Positions 52,301-60,168 are shown, numbered from the stretch's first letter. The stretch is DNA of 64,000 bases from Litchfieldia alkalitelluris (GCF_002019645.1 NZ_KV917374.1:833452-897451), one strand, 5' to 3'. Notes: generated by a model not told the origin, from the letters alone. Translations and numbers: made by a program.

Positions 52301-54918
52301 ATGGAGACGGTGCAAACTGGTATGTAGTTAAAGTTATTCACACAGATTCTAAGTGGACAACTGCGAGTGCAATTTATACTGCTGGTGGAGAAATGGACGT
52401 TAAGTTAACTTTACTTGAAGTTAACCCAGATCCATCTGTACCTGGATTTGAAACAGACTTAACAGCAACAGTAAGTAACATGGGTGTTCGTTCTGTAGAA
52501 AACTTAAATGTTAAGTTCTATAGTGGAAGTGTAAGCAGTGAAAATTATATTGGTGAAAGTCCTATTGCTTATATCGGGCCAGGTAAAAAAGGATCTGCAA
52601 AAGTAAAATGGATTCCAGAAGAATCTGGTCAAGATAAGATTATCGCTGTACTTGATGAGATTGAAAATGTAACAACAGTAACTAAGTTAGAAAAGATTGT
52701 TAAAGTTGTAGCATCAAACGGTAAGAAAGTATTAATTGATTCTTTCCATAAAAACGCGGATGTACCAGGTTCTATGAACCAATTCAGTGAATTACTTCGT
52801 CGTTATGGATACACAACACAGCTTAATACACAAGCTCTTACAGCTGAAAGCTTAGCTGGCTATGATGTACTTGTTATTAATGCGCCAGATAAAAACAGTC
52901 CATTCTCAGATGCTGAAAATAAAGCGGTAAGTGATTGGGTAAAAGCTGGTGGATCATTAATGCTAGCTTCAAAATCTAACTTTGGTTATGATAACTCAAA
53001 CCTAAATCCATTACTTTCAGAAATGGGTTCAGGAATTCGTATTAATAATGATAATGTTTATGAGCCAAATACTTCTGATAAGTTCAGTGGTGGTATGAAG
53101 TGGTCTGTATATGCTTATACAATGCCAACAACTACAAGTGGTTTAAATAACAATATGGAAGCAATTCGTTACTTCAGTGGTGCTTCACTAGTAAATGAAA
53201 ATCTAGGAGCATTAACAAATAACGCTGAAACAGGTTTAGAAATTCTTGTTGCTGGTAACAGCACATCTTATAACTTCAATGTTGCAGATGGTTACCACAC
53301 ATATAATCCAGCAATCGGTGGGGAAAGTGATGAAAATCAAACTTCTGGTCCAGACGGAGAAAACATTCCGTTAATTGCAAAGGAATATGTTGGTGAAGGA
53401 CGTATCATCGTTGCAGGTCGTCATTTCTATTCTGACTTTGAAATTGTAAACGACGTGAGTAATACTTCATTTACGTTAACTACAATGGATTGGTTATCGA
53501 ATTATGACCGTACCCAAGACATAGCAACTGTTCGTGAAAATGCAAAAGAAGGTGACATTGTCACTGTAAAAGGTGTTGTAACAGCACCGACAAACAAGTT
53601 CTTTGATACTGTTTACATTCAAGATGAAACAGGTGGTATAGCACTATATGGTCCGCAAGGTAAGGATTTACCAGTTGGAACTGTAGTCATTGCTACTGGT
53701 GGTATCACATATTTCGAAGGTGAACTAGAATTAGCTTATGAAAACTTCGATATGGAAATTCTGTATGTAGGTCCAGGTACTGAGGTTGAAACTAAAGTAG
53801 TAGATTCGAAAGATGTCACTGCTGGAACTTACAACGGTCAGCTTGTAAAACTGGTTGGAACAATCAAAGAAATTAATGATGAAGACAGTTATATGCTTGT
53901 AACTGATTGCTATGGTGATGCTTATATCCATACAGATGGTTACCTACCACTAGGTGTTGATCGCTTCCAAGAAGGAGATCAAATTAGTGTAGCAGGTATT
54001 GCTTCATCAGGTATGGCTGGAAACCGTATCCGTGTTCGTTTTGCTGAAGATTTAGAAGTAAATACTGACGTAATCGAGTGCCCAGTTGACGAAACTCCAG
54101 GCGATGGTGATGGCGGCGAAACTCCAGGAGACGGAGATGGCGAGCAACCAGGCGCTGGTGATGGTGGCGAAACTCCAGGCGATGGAGATGGCGAGCAACC
54201 AGGCGATGGTGATCATGGTGAAACACCAGGTGAAGATAACGTGGTTGTTACTCCAGAAAAGCCTAAAAAAGGTGCAGTAACAGTTGAAACAAGTATAATT
54301 GATGAACTTGCTGAGGGTGCTACTTTAACGATCGATCTTAAGAAAGTCGTTGAGTATAAAGTCGCATTTACTGCTGAGCAAATCAAGCTATTAAAAGAAA
54401 AAGGTATCACAATCGTTCTTTCAAACAAGGATGTTGAAGTTCACATTCCTGTAACTAATTTCCCTACAAAATCTGTAGAGATCGATGTAAAGCGTATGAA
54501 GGACAATAAAGAAGCACTAAGTGCAGTTTATGATTTCAAAGTAACTGTTGATGGTAATGAATATAGCGTCTTCGATAAAATGATGACATTAGTGTTCAAA
54601 GTGGATGCTAAGAAAGTCAAAAAAGCGGCTGACGTAACTGTTCTTTACTACAATGAAGATAAAAAGAAATGGGAAGATATCGGTGGTAAGTACGAAGATG
54701 GAACAGTAACAGCATATACTGACCACTTTAGTACATTTGCAGCGTTTGAAGTATCTTCAGATGATGCAGTATCTGATATTCCTGCTCCAAAGGATGGATA
54801 TACACTACCAAGCACAGCAACAAATACGTATAACCTATTATTAATCGGTTTACTATTCATGGCAGCTGGAACTGGTGTTGTTCTATTCAGAAAGAGAAAG
54901 TTTAAGGTTCAAGCTTAA
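49309..54918 (+). CDS. Giant cell-wall-anchored protein: lamin-tail, OB-fold and PHP metallohydrolase domains
   Basis: 1869 residues. GTG 49309 follows AGGGGG. Signal peptide about 1-38. Lamin-tail domain (about 42-200, SEYIEGSSNNKALEIYNG); YhcR-like OB folds (about 218-330, 398-490, 500-590; VTIEGVVTHNETG, YVQDSTGGIKI); an Ig-like domain; then a CehA-like PHP domain (about 695-960) with ligands in HAHTGFSDG, TDHSNW, GFEMTS, NHPNW and GQDNHS. CARDB-like and ThuA/GATase-like regions follow (about 1035-1400), then a further OB pair (1405-1590), an Asp/Gly/Pro-rich repeat (1595-1645) and a C-terminal LPSTA motif (1833), helix and Arg/Lys tail. LPxTA fits class D sortases. B. subtilis YhcR is similar but carries nuclease domains; here PHP takes that place, suggesting extracellular phosphoester hydrolysis. 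Confidence 0.9.
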   Translation: MSKQLRRNRKWFALAMIFLLLTGLLPAKPFTTEKAVAETSDLFFSEYIEGSSNNKALEIYNGTGSAVDLSGYTVELYSNGKTDVSYSLDLEGTLDNGDVYIIANAGAVPAILDLADITSTVTYYNGDDALVLKNNGNVIDSIGKVGEDPGSVWGAGDAKTAEQTLVRKSSITSGDKNQSDDFDPATEWDHYSQNDFTYLGTHTVDSTDPEEPVDPGVTAIADARKLDVGTTDVTVKGVITSTRNGKISIQDNTAGLSLYKQTNADVVFKEGDTVKVTGKVTEFNGVKQIQDFTAEIVDASTSVPEPQVLSIDLLGEDNESEIIKINNVTLGTVNTGGSTDLTDENGNKTTIYKVPALSGVAAGDQVDVIAIVSEYKGTYQLHVRTAGDVTPAVVEETPDVNTISEARAAAEGTEVTIEGVVTHNETGTIMYVQDSTGGIKIDTYGKDVSLSSYQKGDKVNIKGVISLFRAEAQVTVDKVENITKINANNPLPQPKTITIEELGDYQGQLVTIQMAKLNATTSTTHSFTIEDTLKKTTTLYHANAKNFTSSAYKVGEYYDITGVAAMFNTPQLKLRDGADMLKQAPPQDAKLPLIYEVKPSKMTTILEKQPVISGKLEETETAIDWASFKLLVDGQDVTAAATVNKEEFTFSYNTPNELALGEHSIFVEISDVSGAKNQYISYFYVAEQKEDSDYNFYFGVPHAHTGFSDGKGTPADAYQMSYDNGLDYIIVTDHSNWLDGDKYVSERKEFEETVGSEWHQTKEMMNAFNAKHEGDFLAMRGFEMTSSHWGHINVFNAQNYVEAKQTVVELGEFYEWLTTQENVVASFNHPNWPSDSYNNLAYVPEVDHLMATLEVGNGAPPYSYARAEEHFFRAMDNGWHVGAVNGQDNHSANWGAPDNLTAVVAEDLTNESFMEAFKARRVYSTEARDAKLRVKANDFWMGSTLDVKDGEELKFDIWVQDETNPIDEIQIISNGGEIIKQVKVGEATEYTWNPTIIDGDGANWYVVKVIHTDSKWTTASAIYTAGGEMDVKLTLLEVNPDPSVPGFETDLTATVSNMGVRSVENLNVKFYSGSVSSENYIGESPIAYIGPGKKGSAKVKWIPEESGQDKIIAVLDEIENVTTVTKLEKIVKVVASNGKKVLIDSFHKNADVPGSMNQFSELLRRYGYTTQLNTQALTAESLAGYDVLVINAPDKNSPFSDAENKAVSDWVKAGGSLMLASKSNFGYDNSNLNPLLSEMGSGIRINNDNVYEPNTSDKFSGGMKWSVYAYTMPTTTSGLNNNMEAIRYFSGASLVNENLGALTNNAETGLEILVAGNSTSYNFNVADGYHTYNPAIGGESDENQTSGPDGENIPLIAKEYVGEGRIIVAGRHFYSDFEIVNDVSNTSFTLTTMDWLSNYDRTQDIATVRENAKEGDIVTVKGVVTAPTNKFFDTVYIQDETGGIALYGPQGKDLPVGTVVIATGGITYFEGELELAYENFDMEILYVGPGTEVETKVVDSKDVTAGTYNGQLVKLVGTIKEINDEDSYMLVTDCYGDAYIHTDGYLPLGVDRFQEGDQISVAGIASSGMAGNRIRVRFAEDLEVNTDVIECPVDETPGDGDGGETPGDGDGEQPGAGDGGETPGDGDGEQPGDGDHGETPGEDNVVVTPEKPKKGAVTVETSIIDELAEGATLTIDLKKVVEYKVAFTAEQIKLLKEKGITIVLSNKDVEVHIPVTNFPTKSVEIDVKRMKDNKEALSAVYDFKVTVDGNEYSVFDKMMTLVFKVDAKKVKKAADVTVLYYNEDKKKWEDIGGKYEDGTVTAYTDHFSTFAAFEVSSDDAVSDIPAPKDGYTLPSTATNTYNLLLIGLLFMAAGTGVVLFRKRKFKVQA

Positions 54919-54932
54919 TAATTGGTAAAGAG

Positions 54933-54985
54933 AAGGCCTGTGTAGGACCGGATGAAAAATCTGGTCCTTGCGGGCTTTTTTCTTT
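54933..54985 (+). terminator. Terminator of the wall-anchored protein gene
   Basis: A two-part stem: AGGACCGGAT with ATCTGGTCCT around GAAAA, extended by GGCC/GGGC, then a T-run. Confidence 0.85.
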
Positions 54986-55019
54986 GATAGTATATAGAAC
55001 TTCGATCTACCACAAGCGT

Positions 55020-55390
55020 TAATACTGTGGTGTTTTTCGTGTATAGAGACTAATGTCGATAATAATCAACATTGGGAAGCAATCAAAGAAAGCTTGGTTC
55101 AACTGCATGGATCATAATGGACTTTTTTAAAAGCTTTGTTATTCATCTTTGTTGATTTTTTACGTAGGTCTAGGGATTCATAAGGGGAGAAATTCCGGCT
55201 AATGTATCAAGTAGGGCTTAAGAAGCAGATATAAGCGGAGATATTCCGGTTAACCTCTCTAATATATGACTAAATCTAAAGATCTGGTTCATAATAAGCG
55301 GAAAAACTCCCGTTATATTTAGGGAAATGTTGATATTTCCCTATTTAGGCGGAATTTTTCCGTTTAAATTCAACCACAGTGAAATCAATA
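55020..55390. repeat. Family C mini-palindrome array, locus 4
   Basis: Close copy of locus 2: ACTGTGGTGTTTTTCGT at the left, AGATATTCCGGTTAAC, AGCGGAAAAACTCCCG, AGGGAAATGTTGATATTTCC and GGCGGAATTTTTCCG inside, and ACCACAGTGAAATCAA at the right. It carries about 80 bp more at the left than locus 2. Confidence 0.75.
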
Positions 55391-55595
55391 TTATAAGACA
55401 CAGCAATATGGAAAGAAAGCAAAAGTAACTCCCTATCACTCTACCTAGGTATAAGAAGTGTGGTGGAGATATGTACCCTTTGTATTATAAAGGAGTCAAT
55501 GGCATAGATTACAACTTATCGCATTTTAACTAAAACAAAAAAGGACCGGGCTTTCTAGAAGTGGTTTGTAAATGGAGTATCATTTTCAGATGAAG

Positions 55596-55621
55596 AAAAA
55601 CAGACTGATTTTCAGCCTGTT
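55596..55621 (-). terminator. Terminator of the small membrane gene
   Basis: Read on minus: ACAGGCTGA pairs with TCAGTCTGT (one wobble) around AAA, then TTTTTC. The stem includes the stop codon of the gene. Confidence 0.7.
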
Positions 55622-55785
55622 TTTGAAGAAATTCGCTTTATAATATACTCAGATTGCATCTGCATAAAGATAAAAAACATTGGTGTGAACATCCATACAA
55701 GCTTTCTATGCCAATCTAGGTTGCGTTTTAGCATGAAGTTGGATATCAAAAAATTGAATAACATCCCTAATAAAAATTTGCTCAT
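55612..55785 (-). CDS. Small membrane protein of unknown function
   Basis: 57 residues from the ATG at 55785 (MSKFLLGMLFNFLIS), preceded by AAAGGATGATT; an upstream in-frame ATG at 55794 lies in that site. Two hydrophobic stretches (about 3-18 and 31-45) are separated by basic residues. The own terminator hairpin supports a real gene. No family recognised. Flanking sequence is full of repeats. Confidence 0.5.
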   Translation of the reverse strand: MSKFLLGMLFNFLISNFMLKRNLDWHRKLVWMFTPMFFIFMQMQSEYIIKRISSKTG

Positions 55786-55872
55786 ACCAATCATCCTTTC
55801 TTTGTTTATGAAAACTTTGGAGCTCCTTGGTACTAATTTTAATTAGCATGGAAGTCTACCCTGAAAAAAGAA

Positions 55873-55926
55873 ATGCGGAAGGCGCTCGTTCATCGGCTTG
55901 TCTTAGACCTGAGAGCCGATAGCGCC
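55873..55926. repeat. Long inverted repeat
   Basis: GAAGGCGCT and ATCGGC are mirrored by GCCGAT and AGCGCCTT around TTGTCTTAGACCTGAGA. Bounded by family A end fragments (GTCTACCCTGAAAA at 55851 and 55993). Probably another dispersed structured repeat. Confidence 0.65.
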
Positions 55927-55986
55927 TTAAGCTAGACACTAAGCTAAGTATAATTTTTCATACTCCATGGTACTAAATTTTAATTA

Positions 55987-56217
55987 GCATAGATGTCTAC
56001 CCTGAAAATAACTAGGTTGGAGAGTTCCATGAGCTGCGCCCCACTTGTTTTCCGCGGGGTGGTCCGTGAGCTCCTCGTCGCTTTTTGGCTCTTGCTGGTC
56101 TCGCGAGACAGCTAGATCCCACCAGGAGTTAGGTGGCTCTCCGCTCATTCCACAGTAGGTGAATGCAATATTTTCATACTCCATGGTGCAAATACTTATT
56201 CGCATAAAGGTCTACCC
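55987..56217 (-). repeat. Family A dispersed structured element, copy 5 (most complete)
   Basis: Read on minus: GGGTAGACCTTTATGCG, AGTATTTGCACCATGGAG, TGTGGAATGAGCGGAGAGCC, CTCGCGAGACCAGCAAGAGC, GACGAGGAGCTCACGGACC, ACCCCGCGGAAAACAAG, TGGAACTCTCCAACC and TTATTTTCAGGGTAGACA. GGGTAGAC near both ends gives about 230 bp. A partial extra end lies at 55828-55866. Confidence 0.85.
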
Positions 56218-56384
56218 AATATTAAATTTACTGCTTGTTTAACTTTTATAAATTAGCTCAGTACAACAATCTTTCAGAAAAAGAGACTTGTTTATTTTGC
56301 CAAATAAATGAAAATAAATGCACAAGAGTATAATGGAATACGGTAAAATATGATTAACGATTTTGGGGGAAGGGGTTAATTTAA

Positions 56385-57374
56385 ATGACGGAAACTGATT
56401 TGTTTTTAGAACAAATGTATGCGGATACAACCCGGCGGCATCAGGGTATGTTCACGAAGTCTGATTTATTGAGGAGTTTAGGCACTTTTTCTAAACCATG
56501 TACAGTTAACGACGCTATTGTCCTGGAGACTAAAGAGTTTGCTGAATATACTCGTGAGAAAGTCCTTATTCCTTCAACCAATGGATTGAAGATCCCTATG
56601 TATATTTTAACACCAAAGGAAAATCACTCAACCTACCCAGCGGTGTTAGCACTGCATGGTCACGGATATGGAGTAAGAGAAATCGTTGGGCTTCGAGAGG
56701 ATGGAACTGAGGATGAAGGTGTACCTGGTATTCATCAGCACTTTGCTGTGAATCTTGTGAAAAGAGGATTAAAAGTATTCGCACCAGAAGTGATCGCTAT
56801 GGGAGAACGCCGACTGCAGCAGGATTTAAAAGCGTGGAAAAGCTCCTCATGTTACACACTGTCGACACATCTATTAATGGCAGGAAAGACGTTAGCGGGT
56901 TTGCGTGTATTTGAAGCAGGGTTAGTTCTTGATTTTATCTCAAACCAACATGATGTTAACTTAAGCCAGATAGGAGTAATGGGTTTTTCAGGTGGTGGGT
57001 TAATTGCGGCATATACGGCAGCACTGGATGAGAGGGTCAAGTCGACGGTAATCTGCGGTTTTACAAGTACTTTTCAAGGAAGTATTCTTGCTACAGATCA
57101 TTGTTTATGCAACTACATACCTGGAATTTTAACAGCAGCTGAACTTCCAGAAATCATTAGTTTGATTGCACCAAGAAAGCTGTTTGTCGAATCAGGGACA
57201 AGAGATCCAATTTTTCCACTGCAGCATGTTGAACAGGCAATTGCGGTGCTCGAAAATAAATATAGTAAACTCGGAAACTCAGAAAGTTTCGCATGGGATA
57301 TATTTGTAGGTAAGCATGAGATTAGTGGTCGAAAATCATATGATTGGTTAAAGAATTCCTTACTAAAAGACTAG
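56385..57374 (+). CDS. Alpha/beta hydrolase (dienelactone hydrolase / acetyl esterase-like)
   Basis: 329 residues from ATG 56385 (GGGGAAGGGGTT upstream); -10 TATAAT at 56329. HGHGYG provides the oxyanion region, GFSGGG the nucleophile Ser (about 206), SGTRDPIFP the Asp and GKHEISG the His. No signal peptide, so it is cytosolic. Family members deacetylate or hydrolyse small esters. Its place beside a LacI regulator, a transporter-like protein and a pectate lyase suggests removal of acyl groups from imported sugar fragments; inference. It is convergent with lacI and shows no LacI operator. Confidence 0.8.
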   Translation: MTETDLFLEQMYADTTRRHQGMFTKSDLLRSLGTFSKPCTVNDAIVLETKEFAEYTREKVLIPSTNGLKIPMYILTPKENHSTYPAVLALHGHGYGVREIVGLREDGTEDEGVPGIHQHFAVNLVKRGLKVFAPEVIAMGERRLQQDLKAWKSSSCYTLSTHLLMAGKTLAGLRVFEAGLVLDFISNQHDVNLSQIGVMGFSGGGLIAAYTAALDERVKSTVICGFTSTFQGSILATDHCLCNYIPGILTAAELPEIISLIAPRKLFVESGTRDPIFPLQHVEQAIAVLENKYSKLGNSESFAWDIFVGKHEISGRKSYDWLKNSLLKD

Positions 57375-57396
57375 AGTTTACTAATCTCTAGTCTTA
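57366..57396. terminator. Bidirectional terminator between hydrolase and LacI genes
   Basis: GACTAGAG and CTCTAGTC around TTTACTAAT. The stem includes the hydrolase stop codon and the last codons of the regulator. Confidence 0.7.
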
Positions 57397-58373
57397 ACTG
57401 TTCCACAAGAAGCTCGTTCTTTTAATTCAGGTTCAATGGTTTGAACAAAATGAATGGAGCTCGGATCTTGAATTTGTTGTAAAAGTGTTTCAACAATTTT
57501 CTTTGCTAATTTTTCAATAGGCACACCAATACTGGTTAAGGGAATTTCGAGGTTGCCCATTTGCGGAATATTATCATATCCAACTACTGAGATATCCTTA
57601 GGGATAACTAAGTTGTTTTCTTTAAGGGCACGAATGATGCCACTGCTTATATCATATGATCCACCAATAACGGCTGAAGGAATTGTTGCTGATTGTAAAA
57701 GTTGATTGGTAGCCATATATCCGTGATACCAGTCAAGCCCTTTTGTATTAATCAGTGATTGATTAGAAATTTGTAAATTAAATTGCTCCATCACCTCAAT
57801 AAAGCCTTCATACTTTTCCGTTTGTCTTGTATCATCATTGTGAAAATCACCAATATATGAAATGTTGGTATGCCCTAAACCAACAAGATAATTGACTGCT
57901 TGAAAAATCGCTTTTTTATAATTCACATCAATGAATGGCACAGAATGATTTCTGCCGACTCCATAAGATAAAATAGGAATATTGGCTGAGAGCGTTGATT
58001 GAAGCTGTTCGTTTTCCTCAAATAAAATAATGCCATCCACCTGGAATCGTTTAAACATCTCGACGCTAGAGTTGGTCGAGTTAATCGACATGATCATAGA
58101 ATAAGAGTATTTCTCGATTTCTTCGTTAATTCTGGAGACGAGAGTAGAGAGTGCAACTCTTTCAATCGTTGGCCAGACTAATCCGATTGTTTTTGTCTCT
58201 TTTGACACAAGCCTTCTAGCGGCAAAATTAGGCTCATATCCTAATTCTTTAGCAACCTTTAAAATCTTTGATTTTGTTTCTGGTTTTACAAGAGGGCTAT
58301 TGTTTAAAGCCTTCGAAACGGTCGAAAAGCTTACTCCTGAAATATTTGCAATATCCTTGATTGTGACGCTCAT
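57381..58373 (-). CDS. LacI-family transcriptional repressor
   Basis: 330 residues, full length. HTH TIKDIANISGVSFSTVSKAL followed by the hinge NFAARRLVSKETKTIGLV, then a periplasmic-binding-like effector domain (VDGIILFEEN, VVGYDNIPQMGNLEIPLTSI). The palindrome AACAACGTTGTT occurs at its own promoter, at the transporter gene and twice at the pectate lyase gene, so it very likely represses itself and these targets. The inducer is probably a pectin-derived sugar, inferred from the lyase. Confidence 0.9.
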   Translation of the reverse strand: MSVTIKDIANISGVSFSTVSKALNNSPLVKPETKSKILKVAKELGYEPNFAARRLVSKETKTIGLVWPTIERVALSTLVSRINEEIEKYSYSMIMSINSTNSSVEMFKRFQVDGIILFEENEQLQSTLSANIPILSYGVGRNHSVPFIDVNYKKAIFQAVNYLVGLGHTNISYIGDFHNDDTRQTEKYEGFIEVMEQFNLQISNQSLINTKGLDWYHGYMATNQLLQSATIPSAVIGGSYDISSGIIRALKENNLVIPKDISVVGYDNIPQMGNLEIPLTSIGVPIEKLAKKIVETLLQQIQDPSSIHFVQTIEPELKERASCGTVKTRD

Positions 58374-58400
58374 GATTAACCCCCGAAATATAATAATATT

Positions 58401-58449
58401 AAAATAATAACGTTGTCATCATTATATGAAAAAGATGAATAAATCACAA
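58401..58449 (-). promoter_or_regulatory. LacI promoter with operator (autoregulation)
   Basis: Read on minus: TTGTGA, 17 bp, TATAAT, and just downstream TGACAACGTTATTATTTT, an imperfect copy of the AACAACGTTGTT operator centred at 58411/58412. Occupation would block initiation. Confidence 0.8.
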
Positions 58450-58514
58450 GGTCAGCATCCATGCAAACAATGCTTACACCATGTAACATGAGAAGTTAGT
58501 CACATAGTATGGAA

Positions 58515-58615
58515 TCGAATAATTATTTGCACCGTAAAATGTCCTTTCCCATTTGTGGAATGAGCGGAAAGCGAGTAAATCGCAGCGATTGGAACTATGC
58601 TACCTAAAAGGGAGA
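58515..58615 (+). repeat. Family A element, truncated copy 6
   Basis: AATAATTATTTGCACC, TTGTGGAATGAGCGGAAAGC, ATCGCAGCGATTGGAACT, GCTACCTA. The centre of about 100 bp is deleted. Confidence 0.75.
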
Positions 58616-58639
58616 ACACTATAAGTTTGAAAAAACAGT

Positions 58640-58692
58640 TTGTTGTTAGAAGCGAATTAAGGTATGATATAAAATAACAACGTTGTTATTTT
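58640..58692 (+). promoter_or_regulatory. Transporter promoter with LacI operator
   Basis: TTGTTG (58640-58645), 17 bp, TATGAT (58663-58668), then a perfect 22-bp palindrome at 58671-58692 centred on AACAACGTTGTT, covering the expected transcription start. Confidence 0.85.
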
Positions 58693-58732
58693 ATCGAAAA
58701 CAGCGAAATTAAACAGAAAAGAGGTTATACGC

Positions 58733-60058
58733 TTGAGTAGTATGGATGGTCAAATATCCTATAAGCAGCTTTCTGCCTTTTTTGTTCCCTTGGGTATTTC
58801 TGCAAGTTTGACGGCAATCACACATGTGATTATAAATGGAACGTTAGCACGGGGGGAGGATGCGGCATTTATCATTGCTTGTTATGCGGTTGCATTTTCG
58901 ATTTTTGGAATTATCGAAAGGCCCATTATTGTATTTAGGCAAACAAGCTCGGCTTTAGTAAAGGATTTAAAATCATTTAAACTATTAAATGTCTTTTTAC
59001 TATATGTGACGCTCGGAATTATGTTATTCAGCTGGACAATGGCTTTTTCTCCGCTCGGCGATTGGATTTATGTCCATTTCTTTCATGCTGACCCTAACAT
59101 GGTCAACACGATATCACAGGCGTTTAAGTGGATTACATTAGTTCTGATTTTTTCGGGAATAAGAGGCATTTATCAAGGGGTGATTATTAATCATCTCGAA
59201 ACGAAATGGCTGACGATTGGTGTGATTGCAAGATTAGTAGGCATGTTTGCCATCGCCTATCTCTTTGTGGCAATGGATTATGTAACAAGTGCGGTGGGCT
59301 CGATTATTTTCTTGGCAGGAATGATGATTGAATGCATCGTCAGTGTGTGGAAAGGGCATTTTCTAGTAAAGGATTATACAAAGGAGAAAGAGACTTCCTC
59401 ACTACGGAAAAAGGATATTGCGAAGTTTTATACTCCTTTAGTCTTTTATTTCCTGATACAGACGATTATGATCCCAATCATCTATGTCTTTTTGGCTAAA
59501 ACAGAGCAGCTGCAAATGGGGATTGCTTCCTTCGCACTTGCGTTTAGCATTACCAACATGATTTTAAGCTTCTTTATGTACACTCATCAAATTGTTATGC
59601 AGTTTTATGAGAAAGATAAAAAGAAGGTTGTGAAATTTACCCTTCTCATCAGCTTTATACCAAGTTTTGTCCTTACCGTTTTGTGTTTTTCACCACTAGG
59701 CATGTTATTTATGCAGGGTGTGATGGGGGCTGATGAGGTATTAGCCACAGCAACATTAGGGGTATTGAAATTCTTTCTTCTAAAAACACTCGTTTTTCCA
59801 CTCGTTGACTTTTTAAATGGATTTCTGATGATGCAACGGAAAACTAGTTTAATGGTTATCTCTCAGATTGCGAATCTATTAATTGTTTTGGTGAGCTTAG
59901 TTCTTCTTGTGCATTATTTCCCACATTGGAATGGAACGAATGGAGCGATTGCTGCTTCACTCGGCGAATTGGCTGGATTGGTCGTAGTATCCGTGATTGT
60001 TTACAAGTTAAGTAAAAACAAAGTTGAACAAAGAAGACCTGTGACTTTAGGTGCATAG
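58733..60058 (+). CDS. Multi-spanning membrane transporter of the MATE/MOP flippase type
   Basis: 441 residues from TTG 58733, eight nt after GAGG; twelve predicted helices with weak internal two-fold symmetry. Overall pattern (SYKQLSAFFVPLGISASLT at the start, KFYTPLVFYFLIQTIM at the middle) resembles MATE and related MOP-superfamily exporters rather than ABC or MFS sugar importers. Direct LacI control ties it to the pectin locus, but the direction and substrate of transport are unknown; a flippase-like exporter in a sugar-use regulon is unusual. Confidence 0.75.
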   Translation: MSSMDGQISYKQLSAFFVPLGISASLTAITHVIINGTLARGEDAAFIIACYAVAFSIFGIIERPIIVFRQTSSALVKDLKSFKLLNVFLLYVTLGIMLFSWTMAFSPLGDWIYVHFFHADPNMVNTISQAFKWITLVLIFSGIRGIYQGVIINHLETKWLTIGVIARLVGMFAIAYLFVAMDYVTSAVGSIIFLAGMMIECIVSVWKGHFLVKDYTKEKETSSLRKKDIAKFYTPLVFYFLIQTIMIPIIYVFLAKTEQLQMGIASFALAFSITNMILSFFMYTHQIVMQFYEKDKKKVVKFTLLISFIPSFVLTVLCFSPLGMLFMQGVMGADEVLATATLGVLKFFLLKTLVFPLVDFLNGFLMMQRKTSLMVISQIANLLIVLVSLVLLVHYFPHWNGTNGAIAASLGELAGLVVVSVIVYKLSKNKVEQRRPVTLGA

Positions 60059-60112
60059 ACCGCTAGTCAAAAATAACTAACTTTGATGCAGTAAGAATAT
60101 TAGCTAATTTAT

Positions 60113-60168
60113 AAATTGACAACGTTGTTATTGACTTTTATTATAAAAAATAACAACGTTGTTATTTT
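60113..60168 (+). promoter_or_regulatory. Pectate lyase promoter with two LacI operators
   Basis: TTGACA (60116-60121), exactly 17 bp, TATTAT (60139-60144). Operator 1 (TTGACAACGTTGTTATT) overlaps the -35 and spacer; operator 2 is a perfect 22-bp palindrome at 60147-60168 covering the start site. Their centres are 34 bp apart. The 5' leader to the ATG is about 130 nt. Confidence 0.85.
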
